A DNA stretch of 64,000 bases from SB11 sp964584305 (GTDB taxonomy: Bacteria; Bacteroidota; Bacteroidia; UBA8524). How positions within the stretch are numbered: position 1 is the stretch's first letter; each line of letters opens with the position of its first letter. The stretch covers positions 1-64,000 of the forward strand of contig CAZOZL010000004.1 in the NCBI GenBank assembly GCA_964584305.1. Reading direction: 5' to 3'. Below the pieces are notes generated by a model, which searched no databases, was not told the DNA's origin, and was given only the letters and a program-made list of their open reading frames with translations. The translations under genes were made by a program, and so were the position numbers. Positions 16,203 to 25,434 of the stretch are shown in pieces.

Positions 16203-17864
16203 TTAACGCAATAAATGTACTACTCCATTTTTTGTGTATTTTTGTTTTCTACCTCCCACTACTTCAGTATAGTTTATCTTAAAAAAATAAACGCCTTCTA
16301 TGCAAGGTTTTCCTTTATGTTTCCCATTCCATCCCAAAGTGTATTTATGGCTTTCAAAAACATTCTCCCCCCATCGGTTATATATCTGAAGGGTATATTC
16401 TCCTACATTATATATCAAGGGTTTAAATACACTGTTTAGTGTGTCTTTGCTATCGGGTGTAAAGGCATTTGGAAACCATGCAGGGTAATCGCAATATTGT
16501 TTCACAAAAATACTATCTGTAAATACACAATTATTGGTGTCGGTAATAATAACACTATACTGTGCAGGGCGAATAACTGTGATGGATGGGTCGGTTTCGC
16601 CAAAGGGTAGCCAATCATAAAATTGTGCATTGGGTGGTGCGCTTAGTTGTAAACTCACTTCTTCTAAGCATAGAATTGTATCTTTACCTAAATTGGGCAA
16701 TGTGTAAGGGTAATTTTGTAGTTGTGTGGTGGCAAGGGTGGTGCAGCTAAAAGCATTTGTTACAATAACTGTATATCTACCAACTGTATCGGCAATTATT
16801 GCTGTATCGGTGCTTACTGTGTTCCACAAATAAGTGCTATAGCCTGATGGTACTGAAAGTTGTATGGTTTGGTTGCTGCATTTAATGGTATGGGTAGGTA
16901 ATGATATGGTAGGAGGTTTAACTACTGTGAGTGTGAGTGAGTCTGTAAAGGTTTGAGCTATTAAAAAGTATTGAGTGGTGATGGTGGGTTGCACCCAATA
17001 AATACTATCTAAACTAAGTGTATCAGCCCCTAAAACATCTGATGACCAGTAATAGCTACTTTTGCTATTGGCTATAAGTGCCGTGCTATCGCCTAAGCAA
17101 ATACTGTCTTCTGATACTATACTTTCGAGTTCATACACGAAGATATCGTCGAAGTAGTACTGCGCTCTATAATCATCTTGCAATGTGTCATACTCTTCCA
17201 TCTCTTCTATTGTATGTTTAAAACAACCTATTGTGAGCCAGTGTTCGCCCCCTTTTGCTTTATAGGTATCGCTAATTTCGATCCAATGGGCAGTATCGTT
17301 TAGTATGCCATTTTTATTGATGATTTGTGGGATAGGTTCGGGAAAAAATAGTGTTGCTGTTTTGCCTATATTAATGTTATCATAATTCCGTATCGTGTCT
17401 TTGGTAAGCAAGGCCCCGATAGCTGCAATAGCATAGCCCGAACAATCGCTTAGGCTGGTATAAAAACCGATATAATATTTTTTATTTTTTTCAAGCTTCT
17501 TTAAAAGTTCAACTTGAAAGTTTTCTCTTATATTTCTTTTTACGAGATAAACTGCACGTAAATATCCATTACCAGTTCTTGGTTGCTGATACCCATTACA
17601 AAAATAAAAACCTGTGTTGCCTGATAATTCAATTGAATGCTTGGGTACACTTGATAATGTATCCGTATTACAGGTAGAAAAGATATCAGGGCTTCCTTGT
17701 GTGGGGGCTAACCATGGCGGACAAAAAATATTTAACTCACTGTAGGAAAAGTATTTATTAGGGCAACTACTGAGTTGCTCGAAACTGGGATTGGGTACAA
17801 GGTTTTGCCCCTGCAACAGAAAGCTGCAAAAAAAGAAAAAAACTATAAAAATGCTTTTACCCAT
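16203..17864 (-). CDS. Secreted T9SS cargo with CHU_C-type (type B) C-terminal domain
   Basis: Secreted protein of about 553 residues. The ATG at 17864 gives MGKSIFIVFFFFCSFLLQGQ, a clear signal peptide; the longer frame from 17879 starts with TTG. The N-terminal region (NLVPNPSFEQLSSCPNKYFS) resembles a carbohydrate-binding-like fold common in T9SS cargo. Ig-like or PKD-like segments follow (LPTHTIKCSNQTIQLSVPSG, LCLEEVSLQLSAPPNA). The last 90 residues are the gliding-motility-associated CHU_C domain (FPNAFTPDSKDTLNSVFKP, LQIYNRWGENVFES, GVYFFKINYT), the type B sorting signal. Substrate is unknown. Confidence 0.9.
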   Translation of the reverse strand: MGKSIFIVFFFFCSFLLQGQNLVPNPSFEQLSSCPNKYFSYSELNIFCPPWLAPTQGSPDIFSTCNTDTLSSVPKHSIELSGNTGFYFCNGYQQPRTGNGYLRAVYLVKRNIRENFQVELLKKLEKNKKYYIGFYTSLSDCSGYAIAAIGALLTKDTIRNYDNINIGKTATLFFPEPIPQIINKNGILNDTAHWIEISDTYKAKGGEHWLTIGCFKHTIEEMEEYDTLQDDYRAQYYFDDIFVYELESIVSEDSICLGDSTALIANSKSSYYWSSDVLGADTLSLDSIYWVQPTITTQYFLIAQTFTDSLTLTVVKPPTISLPTHTIKCSNQTIQLSVPSGYSTYLWNTVSTDTAIIADTVGRYTVIVTNAFSCTTLATTQLQNYPYTLPNLGKDTILCLEEVSLQLSAPPNAQFYDWLPFGETDPSITVIRPAQYSVIITDTNNCVFTDSIFVKQYCDYPAWFPNAFTPDSKDTLNSVFKPLIYNVGEYTLQIYNRWGENVFESHKYTLGWNGKHKGKPCIEGVYFFKINYTEVVGGRKQKYTKNGVVHLLR

Positions 17865-17876
17865 AACAACTATAAA

Positions 17877-17907
17877 CAACAGAACGAGAGTTTGTCTCGT
17901 TCTGTTG
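17877..17907. promoter_or_regulatory. Perfect hairpin between the CHU_C gene and msrA
   Basis: Thirteen-base arms CAACAGAACGAGA and TCTCGTTCTGTTG around the loop GTTTG. No T-run follows on either strand, so it is not a standard terminator. The loop holds the TTTG proposed as the -33 box for msrA, so the site could be an operator. Confidence 0.6.
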
Positions 17908-17924
17908 CCTAAAACATATATTTG
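17891..17924 (+). promoter_or_regulatory. Bacteroidota-type promoter for msrA
   Basis: TTTG at 17891-17894 and TATATTTG at 17917-17924 (consensus TAnnTTTG) with a 22-base spacer, 37 bases upstream of the msrA ATG. Confidence 0.6.
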
Positions 17925-17961
17925 CCAACCTTTGGCAAGCCTATTGATACTAAAAATAGAT

Positions 17962-18675
17962 ATGCGACTAAACTTAATATTAATTTTAACACTAATAGTT
18001 TCAAGTGTAGCGGCTTGTCAATCAAAAACCACTACTGAAATTGAAAGTAACAACAAAGTAGAAAAAAAGGTAATTTTTACCACTGCCAAAGAAAAAAACA
18101 GGAATACAATGAGTGATACAACCCAGCAATTTGATACAGCAACATTAGGGGCAGGATGCTTTTGGTGTGTTGAAGCTATTTTTTTAAACTTAAAGGGAGT
18201 AGAAAGTGTGAGTAGCGGATATAGCGGTGGTTTTGTAAAAAACCCTTCGTATAGAGATGTGTGCAACGGCACAACAGGGCACGCCGAAGTAGCACAAATT
18301 GTGTACAACCCAAAACTGCTAAGTTTTGATGAATTGCTTGAAGTATTTTGGCAAACACACGACCCCACTATACTAAACCAGCAAGGTGCAGATAAAGGCA
18401 CACAATACCGTAGTGCAATATTTTACCATAACGAGGAGCAGAAAAAATTGGCAGAAGAGTACAAGAAAAAATTAAACGAATCAAAAGTTTTCAATACTCC
18501 TATTGTTACTGAAATTACCCCCTTTGTGGAGTTTTATATAGCCGAAGACTATCACCAAAATTATTTTAATGAAAATGGCGAACAAGGGTATTGCCGCATA
18601 GTAATACAACCCAAAGTAGATAAGTTTAAAAAAATATTTAAGGATAAACTAAAAGAAGGCGCAGCAGTCAAATAA
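17962..18675 (+). CDS. msrA: Peptide-methionine (S)-S-oxide reductase, lipoprotein form
   Basis: MsrA reduces methionine-S-sulfoxide in proteins. I start at the ATG at 17962 (MRLNLILILT); the open frame back to 17791 crosses the neighbour's signal sequence and lacks support. The N-terminus is a lipoprotein signal ending in SVAAC, so the enzyme should be anchored in the envelope. The catalytic motif GCFWC starts about residue 60, followed by YSGG, GHAEVAQI and LEVFWQTHDPTI typical of MsrA. The end (YFNENGEQGYCRIVIQPKV) has the resolving-Cys region. No MsrB domain is fused. Confidence 0.95.
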   Translation: MRLNLILILTLIVSSVAACQSKTTTEIESNNKVEKKVIFTTAKEKNRNTMSDTTQQFDTATLGAGCFWCVEAIFLNLKGVESVSSGYSGGFVKNPSYRDVCNGTTGHAEVAQIVYNPKLLSFDELLEVFWQTHDPTILNQQGADKGTQYRSAIFYHNEEQKKLAEEYKKKLNESKVFNTPIVTEITPFVEFYIAEDYHQNYFNENGEQGYCRIVIQPKVDKFKKIFKDKLKEGAAVK

Positions 18676-18700
18676 AATAAACCTCGGTAAGAGGCTTATT
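18676..18700. terminator. Bidirectional terminator between msrA and fabI
   Basis: Imperfect stem AATAAACCTC / GAGGCTTATT around GGTAA, one mismatch, between two convergent stops, followed by TTAT on the plus strand. Confidence 0.5.
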
Positions 18701-18726
18701 TATAGTACGTTTTAAAGAATAATAAA

Positions 18727-19542
18727 CTATCCTTTTTTCACACCTTCAACCACTTCTTGGCTTATCCCTGTGAAAGAGAAACCACCATCGTGAAAAAGGT
18801 TTTGCTGGGTAACATATTTAGTTAAATCACTAAACAGTGTTACACAATAGTTTGCACAAGCATCTGCGGGGGCATTGCCCAAAGGAGACATTTTATCAGC
18901 ATAGTCAAAAAATACATCAAATCCCTCTACGCCTTGCCCAGCAGTAGTTTTAGTAGGCGATTGTGATATAGTATTTACACGCACTTTTTTGGCTTTACCA
19001 TAGTGGTATCCAAAACTACGCCCAATAGATTCTAATAAAGCCTTAGCATCAGCCATCTCATTATAATCGGGAAAAGTACGTTGTGCTGCTATATATGTAA
19101 GCCCTACTATTGAACCCCACTCATTCACCGCATCTTTTTGATACAACAGTTTCATTATACGGTGAAATGAAAGTGCCGATATATCCATTGTCTTTTTAGA
19201 GAAATCGTAATTTAAGTCTGTGTATTTTTTACCTTTTCTTATATTCAATGACATTCCTACCGAGTGTAGTACAAAGTCTAACTTCCCGCCAAGTATTTCT
19301 TGCGACTCATCAATAAGTTTAGTTAAATCTTCTTCGCTGGTAACATCTGCACCAATAACTTTTGAGCCTGTTTTCTCTGCCAATTGGTTTATAGCACCCA
19401 TGCGTAATGCTATGGGAGCATTGCTTAAAGTAAACGTAGCACCCTCTGCGTGGCAACGTTCTGCTACCTTCCACGCTATTGATTTCTCATCCAATGCGCC
19501 AAAAATAATTCCTCGTTTCCCTTTTAATAAATTATAAGCCAT
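18727..19542 (-). CDS. fabI: Enoyl-[acyl-carrier-protein] reductase FabI
   Basis: NADH-dependent enoyl-ACP reductase of fatty-acid synthesis, 271 residues, cytoplasmic. The N-terminus KGKRGIIFGALDEKSIAW is the FabI dinucleotide-binding motif. The catalytic region has TYIAAQRTFPDYNEMADAKA, giving the paired Tyr residues and Lys of the Tyr-x6-Tyr-x6-Lys type, and then SQSPTKTTAGQGVEGFD, the substrate-binding loop that also contacts triclosan. Length and motif order are normal. It is transcribed alone and convergent to msrA. Confidence 0.96.
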   Translation of the reverse strand: MAYNLLKGKRGIIFGALDEKSIAWKVAERCHAEGATFTLSNAPIALRMGAINQLAEKTGSKVIGADVTSEEDLTKLIDESQEILGGKLDFVLHSVGMSLNIRKGKKYTDLNYDFSKKTMDISALSFHRIMKLLYQKDAVNEWGSIVGLTYIAAQRTFPDYNEMADAKALLESIGRSFGYHYGKAKKVRVNTISQSPTKTTAGQGVEGFDVFFDYADKMSPLGNAPADACANYCVTLFSDLTKYVTQQNLFHDGGFSFTGISQEVVEGVKKG

Positions 19543-19612
19543 TGTTTATTTCCTATTTATAGCGCAAGTTTAAGAAAAATAAATGGCATGGGATACGTTT
19601 AAAAAATTACAC

Positions 19613-19643
19613 TTGAACATTTTAGTAAAAAACACCATCTTTG
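19613..19643 (+). promoter_or_regulatory. Promoter for the bTHX gene
   Basis: TTG at 19613-19615 and CATCTTTG at 19636-19643 (7 of 8 to TAnnTTTG) with a 20-base spacer, about 30 bases before the ATG. Confidence 0.5.
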
Positions 19644-19674
19644 CACTTCTTAAAAAATATAAAATAGAAATACC

Positions 19675-19803
19675 ATGGGTAAAGGTGATAAAAAAACAAA
19701 AAAAGGTAAAATAATTATGGGTTCATACGGGAACTCACGCCCTCACAAGCCACACAAAATGAAAAAAGCGGCTGAAAAGAAAAGCGAAAAAGCAGGAAAA
19801 TAA
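19675..19803 (+). CDS. 30S ribosomal protein bTHX
   Basis: A 42-residue, very basic protein found by hand translation: MGKGDKKTKKGK, then IMGSYGNSRPHKPHKMKK, then a Lys/Glu/Ala tail. It matches the small bTHX protein of the 30S subunit, which binds in the head of 16S rRNA in Thermus and is common in Bacteroidota. The core motif G-x-YG-x-SRP is the family signature. It ends three bases before the convergent glycosyltransferase gene. Confidence 0.88.
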   Translation: MGKGDKKTKKGKIIMGSYGNSRPHKPHKMKKAAEKKSEKAGK

Positions 19804-19806
19804 GCC

Positions 19807-20970
19807 TTAAATGCGCTGAATTTCTCGGTAAAACAATAGTAAGTCGTATAGCGAAGCATCGTTTACGGCTTTTTTATTTTTTATAAGTTGTTGTGCGGCA
19901 TCTTTTAATAATATGTTAGGATAATGGTTATCTCTTAAAAAATGCACCAATTTTAATATCCTAAAACCATCCCACCAAAGCGTGTAGCGGTTTTTAAAAC
20001 TTTCGTTGCTGGCAGAATTAGTGCGTGCGTTCTCCCACCCTTCAAAACCTTTGTGTTGCTGTAAAAAATGGGCAACTGATTTGGGCAATTTTGCTTCCCA
20101 ATCTTTATACACTATATCTTTATTCAGCATATCAATACTATACATCAGCGTTTTAATAGCATCATACACCAAAGGGTGATAGGTATAAAATACTTTTTCT
20201 TTTTGGTGATACCAGTTGTTCACCGCTTTGCCAGTACCAAAAGGCACTCGGTTTGATGGACGTGATGAAGGATAAACGGCAGTAGTATTAATTTCTGTAA
20301 AGCCGCCTAAGGGTATGATCTTATGCAAAAAATAAAAATCTTCGCCTGCCTTTCGCCTGTTCATACCGCCCTGTTTTTTGTAAATACTGGCTCGCACTGC
20401 CATACTCGAACCCACTGTGTGGAAGGCATACGGGTAGTTTGCAAAGCGCAACCCTTCTATATAGTACCGCAAAAACAACTCGTAGTTTACTATTGCAGTT
20501 CGGTTTTCTACACTCTCGCATTGCTCTAAATCATGCTCGAAATAGATAGCCGCAGCGGGTGTTTTGGGGTGTATATTAAAATGCCTTTCTATTTCTACCA
20601 AATAGTTTTGGGCAACAATACAATCTGCATCTAAACAAACTATTACTCCATTAGCGGTATTGTTTGATAAATAATACGCTGTGGCAATATCCATTCCTAT
20701 CCTTCTGGCTAAACCAACGCCTGCGTATTTTTTTGGTAATGTGTGTAACTCAATTTCAAATTCTAATTGTGTGCTTGAGTTTTCTTTTGCCCATTGTAGG
20801 GACTTGAAAAAAGTATCTTGATTTTGAATATTTACCGCTTCATTTTCACCTTCCGCTTCATTAATAATTACCAAGACCTTTGTAGGTGATACGGGCACAT
20901 CACATTGCTTTACACTTTGTAAGGTGGTGAGTAAATCAGGCTCATTATAACAGGGGATAACAATGTACAT
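19807..20970 (-). CDS. Family 2 glycosyltransferase
   Basis: GT-A glycosyltransferase of about 387 residues. I use the ATG at 20970 (MYIVIPCYNEPDLLTTL), which puts the GT2 motif VIPCYNEP at the N-terminus; the frame opens at a GTG at 21051. The DxD-type motif is CLDADC near residue 115, and a later acidic box lies in RRKAGEDFYFLHKI. No strong membrane helix is seen, so it is probably a cytoplasmic or peripheral enzyme. It is last in an operon with the PAP2 and GT39 genes, which suggests work on a lipid-linked sugar or surface glycan. Confidence 0.88.
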   Translation of the reverse strand: MYIVIPCYNEPDLLTTLQSVKQCDVPVSPTKVLVIINEAEGENEAVNIQNQDTFFKSLQWAKENSSTQLEFEIELHTLPKKYAGVGLARRIGMDIATAYYLSNNTANGVIVCLDADCIVAQNYLVEIERHFNIHPKTPAAAIYFEHDLEQCESVENRTAIVNYELFLRYYIEGLRFANYPYAFHTVGSSMAVRASIYKKQGGMNRRKAGEDFYFLHKIIPLGGFTEINTTAVYPSSRPSNRVPFGTGKAVNNWYHQKEKVFYTYHPLVYDAIKTLMYSIDMLNKDIVYKDWEAKLPKSVAHFLQQHKGFEGWENARTNSASNESFKNRYTLWWDGFRILKLVHFLRDNHYPNILLKDAAQQLIKNKKAVNDASLYDLLLFYREIQRI

Positions 20971-21066
20971 ACTTAAAGCAAGTGCTATATATATTTTTGT
21001 TAAAGATGGATAAAAGATGTTTTTTAGGTAAAGTTTACCCTTTGTTTGCACTCCGAATGAAAAGTA

Positions 21067-22782
21067 TTAAGGTTCTCGTTTAAAAAACACAAAACCACCC
21101 TCTTCGCCAATTTTTTCAAAACCCTTGTACTGGGCATATTCATTGGCTTTTTTCATGTGGCAACAAAAATAAACGGTTTTATCTATCTCTCCACTTATCA
21201 GCCAGTCTCGTTGTAGGTGGTCGTACCAGTCGGTGGGGTTACGTGCCTCATAGTCTGCTTTGTTTTCTTTTATAAATTGGGCAAACGCTGGCGACGTATT
21301 ACTTTTCCAAGGTTTAATTTTTGCATAAAAGTAATGTGCATAGGTATCATAGCCCAAAGGTTGTACATAGGCATCTTTGTCCTTCACACTGTCCCAAAAC
21401 TGTATGGCTGCACCTTGGCTATATTGTTCAATTTTTGGTACAACAGCATACAAAAACAATTGCAAGCTAATGGTAGTACCTACCAATAAAGATAAAAAAC
21501 CATAGCGGTATTTATTGCGCAGTAAAAGAACTACACCGCCAACAATTGCTATTAAAAATAAAACGCCTATACTCCATTCCCATCCACCCCAAGCAACATT
21601 ACGACTAAAATTTGCCACAGCAAAAGGGTCTTTTATCATGGGGAATATTTTGGCTTTTAGTGATGCACTTGAAGCTATAATAGGAACAAGGGTAAACATA
21701 GCCGCTAATGAAACCCCAATGATTAAAAAAGGGAGGGCTAACCAACGCCACAGTTTCCACTCACCTTTTATTACGTTTTCAATACTATAAGCAGCCAAAA
21801 AGGTAAGCGGCAAATAACAAAGTGATGAGTAGTGTACTATCTTAGTTTTTACTATGCTAAACAATAGTAGAACTACCCAAAAAAGCAGCAACATCCAGCG
21901 TACAAATACCTGCTGGTTTTTAGTAGCCGAATTGTTTTTTCTAAACATTGAAAAAGCAATTATAGATACGGGGAAACAACCTAATAACAATACTATGGGG
22001 TGGTAATAAAACGGCTGCCCATGACTGGCAACTGGGTTGCGAAACAAATCTATTTGGTAGGCTATAAATTCGGTTAAAAAGAAAAAGCCATTGTTAATTG
22101 TTTCAATACCAAACCAAGCAAATGCAACGGCAACGGCACAAAAAGAATACACCAACAATTCTTTTAGTGTAAAAAACCACTTGAACCTTTGTATTACTAA
22201 AAAACTAACCACACACAGTAGGGTAATAGCCGCAGCCGCAGGTCCTTTGGTGAGTACTGCCAATCCTAAAAACATCCCCGCAAGGGCATAAATACCCAAG
22301 CGTTTATTACTTATAGGGCTAATAGAAGCCCTATAAACTTGGTAGATACCCAAAAATATAAAAAGATTAAAAGTAGGGTCTATAATAGCAGATTTGAAAT
22401 ACAAATGCGGGGTAAAAGCACCTATAAAACACAATACCCACCAATAGCCTAAGCGAGTAGTAAATAGTTTTTTGCCTATATGAAAAACAACCAATAAAGT
22501 GGCTATACCACATAGCGCATTGGGAAAACGGGCAGCAAACTCATTTACCCCAAATACCTTCATACTGGCTACTTGAAGCCAAAAAAACAACGGCGGTTTT
22601 TCCCAAAAAGGTTGGTAGTTTACCTGCACTTGAAAGTAGTTGCCGCTTATCATCATTTCGCGAGCACTTTCGGCAAAGTTTATCTCATCCCAGTCAAATA
22701 AATGTACTTGTCCCAAAAATGGGATAAATAGCAAAGCCCCAAGTAAGGCTATATATAGGTAGTGTTTCTTTTCGCCGTTCAT
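21067..22782 (-). CDS. ArnT-like family 39 glycosyltransferase
   Basis: A 571-residue integral membrane GT-C glycosyltransferase. The first periplasmic loop has the catalytic-type motif LFDWDEINFAESAREMMISG, followed by PFWEKPPLFFWLQV, as in ArnT and protein O-mannosyltransferases that use polyprenyl-phosphate sugars. About 11 hydrophobic helices follow, then a soluble C-terminal domain (IKPWKSNTSPAFAQF, CCHMKKANEYAQYKGFEKIG). The start overlaps the stop of the PAP2 gene by one base (TAATG). Confidence 0.9.
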   Translation of the reverse strand: MNGEKKHYLYIALLGALLFIPFLGQVHLFDWDEINFAESAREMMISGNYFQVQVNYQPFWEKPPLFFWLQVASMKVFGVNEFAARFPNALCGIATLLVVFHIGKKLFTTRLGYWWVLCFIGAFTPHLYFKSAIIDPTFNLFIFLGIYQVYRASISPISNKRLGIYALAGMFLGLAVLTKGPAAAAITLLCVVSFLVIQRFKWFFTLKELLVYSFCAVAVAFAWFGIETINNGFFFLTEFIAYQIDLFRNPVASHGQPFYYHPIVLLLGCFPVSIIAFSMFRKNNSATKNQQVFVRWMLLLFWVVLLLFSIVKTKIVHYSSLCYLPLTFLAAYSIENVIKGEWKLWRWLALPFLIIGVSLAAMFTLVPIIASSASLKAKIFPMIKDPFAVANFSRNVAWGGWEWSIGVLFLIAIVGGVVLLLRNKYRYGFLSLLVGTTISLQLFLYAVVPKIEQYSQGAAIQFWDSVKDKDAYVQPLGYDTYAHYFYAKIKPWKSNTSPAFAQFIKENKADYEARNPTDWYDHLQRDWLISGEIDKTVYFCCHMKKANEYAQYKGFEKIGEEGGFVFFKREP

Positions 22783-23444
22783 TATTTCAACTTCAACAAA
22801 GGTTTGTTTAAAACAGATGTGTTAAAAAAGGCAGGTGGTTTTACCTCAAGCCAAAAGTATAAAAATAGGCTACTGCAAATACCTAAAAAAGTGCCTGCCA
22901 GTATATCCTCAATAAAGTGCTGTGCAAGATATATGCGGCTAAGTGCGGTTAGCACAGCCAAAATAAAACAGGTAATAGCAATGGTTTTATTGCCGCCATA
23001 CAATAGCACAACTAAAGTGAACATAGCAAAAGCTGTTGTGGTATGCCCTGATGGGAATGAATATACATAGGCATTGTGTACGCCTTCAATAGTGGTGATA
23101 GTTTCTTTCCCCTCAAAATACTTTAAAGGGCGGGGCATTGCGCCAAACACTATTTTTTTTAAAAACTGTGATAACAAGCCCGATAGTGAAAATACAAGCA
23201 GGCTTACTATTCCCCAACGAATTTTTGAAAACAACAAAAAAAGTATTGAAACAACTATAAACGACCACCCAGCACCCAAATGCGTAATGTATTTAAACAA
23301 AAAGTTGCCCCCAAACGTACGCAAAGAAGAAAAACCTAAAACAAGGCTTCCTTTTGGGTAGATAAGAGTTTGCAGTGTGCAAAAACTTATAAAAGCGGCA
23401 CAAAGGGCAAAAAACAACTTGTTTTTAATAATAATACTTGACAC
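22782..23444 (-). CDS. PAP2-family phosphatase
   Basis: A 220-residue membrane phosphatase, probably acting on lipid or polyprenyl phosphates. The three motifs are present in order: KKIVFGAMPRP (K-x6-RP), SFPSGHTTTA (PSGH), and SRIYLAQHFIEDILAG (SR-x5-H-x3-D). Six hydrophobic helices are seen. It is first in the operon and coupled to the GT39 gene, which suggests recycling of the lipid carrier used by that transferase. Confidence 0.93.
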   Translation of the reverse strand: MSSIIIKNKLFFALCAAFISFCTLQTLIYPKGSLVLGFSSLRTFGGNFLFKYITHLGAGWSFIVVSILFLLFSKIRWGIVSLLVFSLSGLLSQFLKKIVFGAMPRPLKYFEGKETITTIEGVHNAYVYSFPSGHTTTAFAMFTLVVLLYGGNKTIAITCFILAVLTALSRIYLAQHFIEDILAGTFLGICSSLFLYFWLEVKPPAFFNTSVLNKPLLKLK

Positions 23445-23534
23445 AACAAGTGTTTTGACTTAATTTGTAAAACTTATTATTGGCACAAAGAAAGGCAATA
23501 TTTAAATAAGGCTTCATATTTTAATTTTGGTGGC

Positions 23535-23921
23535 ATGAGTAAAAAGAAAAAATTTCAAGTAGAGTTCCCTTTAAAATCATCTCCGGGTATTTTGTACAGT
23601 TATCTTAGCACCCCCTCGGGATTGTCGGAGTGGTTTGCTGATGATGTTAATATACGCGATAAAAAGTTATATACTTTTCTTTGGGATGGGGCTGAACAAA
23701 CAGCCGAGTTAGTGCGTAATACCCCTCAAAAAGGGATTAAATTTAGTTGGGTGGATGAACCTGATGATGAATATTTTGAGCTTGAAATTTCGCAAGATGA
23801 ATTGACGGGAGATGTAGCCCTTGTGGTAACTGATTTTGCCGAAGAGCACGAAATTGAAGAGTCAACCCAATTGTGGGAAGCGCAAGTGCAAACGCTTAAA
23901 ACAGCTATTGGCGGCTCATAA
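23535..23921 (+). CDS. START/AHSA1-like domain protein
   Basis: A 128-residue cytoplasmic protein with the helix-grip fold of the AHSA1/SRPBCC superfamily. The N-terminal strand-helix unit is KFQVEFPLKSSPGILYSYLS, followed by TPSGLSEWFADDV; the end is a long helix (STQLWEAQVQTLKTAIGG). It is very acidic in the second half. Bacteroidota commonly carry this gene upstream of an LptF/LptG permease, as here. No ligand is known. Confidence 0.82.
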   Translation: MSKKKKFQVEFPLKSSPGILYSYLSTPSGLSEWFADDVNIRDKKLYTFLWDGAEQTAELVRNTPQKGIKFSWVDEPDDEYFELEISQDELTGDVALVVTDFAEEHEIEESTQLWEAQVQTLKTAIGGS

Positions 23922-23998
23922 AAAAGAAGCAAAAATATCTTTAATTACTATTTTTGGCTAAAATTTTGATATTAGAGACATACTAATAGCCAGCCTTT

Positions 23999-25432
23999 GT
24001 GTTTAACATAAAAAAAGTCGATATATTTCTTCTACGCTCTTTTGTAGGACCTTTTGTTGTTACCTTTTTCATATCTGCTTTATTTTTCCTAATTCAGTTT
24101 CTGTGGAAATATATTGATATGCTGGTAGGCAAAGGTTTGGAGTGGTATATTATAGCAGAGTTATTAATGTATGCCGTTCCCAATTTTATTTTGATGGCAT
24201 TAGCCATGGGCATATTATTATCCTCGTTAATGGTGTTTGGTAACTTGGGTGAGCGGTATGAATTAGTAGCTATTAAGGCATCAGGTGTTCCACTTCGTAG
24301 AGCATTGTATCCTATTTTTTCATTTGTATTAGTACTATCAATAGGGGCTTTCTTTTTTGCGAATATTATCATCCCAAAATCGCATCTAAAATTTGCAGCA
24401 TTGTATTGGGATGTTAAAAATAAAAAACCAGCTCTTGATATACCTGAAGGGGCATTTTATACTGATATGGATGGGTATGCCATAAAGATAGGGAAGAAAG
24501 ATAAAAACGGGAAAGATATTTACGATGTATTAATTTATGACCATACCGACGACCAAACCAACACTAAAGTAATTAGGGCAGAACGTGGCGAGATGAGTAG
24601 TAGCGACGATAAACGCTTTATGTATTTTAACCTGTATAATGGTATCCGCTACGAAGAGATGAAAAGTAGTTCAGACTATCATCAAACCTATAAGCACAAT
24701 AAGATGCGTTTTAAAAAGCAGGAAATAATATTTAATTTAGCTCAACTTGATTTAAGCCATACCGCCGAAGAATTATTTAAGGGACATCAACTAAAAAATT
24801 TAAAACAATTGCAAGTGGGTATAGACTCCTTCCAACGTAGGGTAGATACTATTTATAAAGAAATGATAGGCTTTATAGGCAATAGCTACCACGTACACGA
24901 TACCTTGTACGAGAACTATATAGATACTTTCCTTCAATACACAGCAGAGTGGCGGGCAAAAGAAGACCCTAATGTGAATATGGTGTTTTCTCAAGCATTA
25001 AACATTGCACGAACTACAAAGGGAATATTAGAAAACAATCAAGAAAGAATATTAGAAATACGTAAGAAAAAGGCAAGGTATAGTGTTGAGTGGCATAAAA
25101 AACTCACCCTTCCTGCCGCCTGTTTGGTTTTGTTTCTTATAGGTGCGCCATTAGGTGCAATTGTGCGTAAAGGAGGTTTTGGTTGGCCTATGGTAATCGC
25201 TATTTTGTTGTTTTTGGTGTTTTATATATTAAGTATAGCAGGCGAAAAAATGACGAAAGAATTGGCAATAGAGGCTTGGCAGGGGATGTGGTTGGCAGTG
25301 GCAGTATTACTGCCTATGGGTATTTGGCTAACATCAAAAGCATCGAGAGATTCATCGCTGTTTGATCCTGATGCTTATATTCGTGCCATACGTCGCTTTT
25401 TTAAATTTGGGAAGAAAAAAAGCACAGAATAG
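23999..25432 (+). CDS. LptF/LptG-family permease (YjgP/YjgQ)
   Basis: A 477-residue inner-membrane protein of the LPS export permease family, which pairs with LptB to extract LPS. The N-terminus (DIFLLRSFVGPFVVTFFISA) and the loop VFGNLGERYELVAIKASGVP are typical. A beta-jellyroll-like periplasmic domain lies between helices 3 and 4, with an extra coiled segment (KNLKQLQVGIDSFQRRVDTI) inserted before the last helices. The start codon is GTG at 23999. Only one permease of the pair is in the window. The next gene begins two bases after its stop. Confidence 0.9.
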   Translation: MFNIKKVDIFLLRSFVGPFVVTFFISALFFLIQFLWKYIDMLVGKGLEWYIIAELLMYAVPNFILMALAMGILLSSLMVFGNLGERYELVAIKASGVPLRRALYPIFSFVLVLSIGAFFFANIIIPKSHLKFAALYWDVKNKKPALDIPEGAFYTDMDGYAIKIGKKDKNGKDIYDVLIYDHTDDQTNTKVIRAERGEMSSSDDKRFMYFNLYNGIRYEEMKSSSDYHQTYKHNKMRFKKQEIIFNLAQLDLSHTAEELFKGHQLKNLKQLQVGIDSFQRRVDTIYKEMIGFIGNSYHVHDTLYENYIDTFLQYTAEWRAKEDPNVNMVFSQALNIARTTKGILENNQERILEIRKKKARYSVEWHKKLTLPAACLVLFLIGAPLGAIVRKGGFGWPMVIAILLFLVFYILSIAGEKMTKELAIEAWQGMWLAVAVLLPMGIWLTSKASRDSSLFDPDAYIRAIRRFFKFGKKKSTE

Positions 25433-25434
25433 CA

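Noticed and set aside
17791..17961. N-terminal extension of MsrA
   Set aside because: It runs antisense through the CHU_C gene's signal peptide; the ATG at 17962 gives a proper lipoprotein signal.
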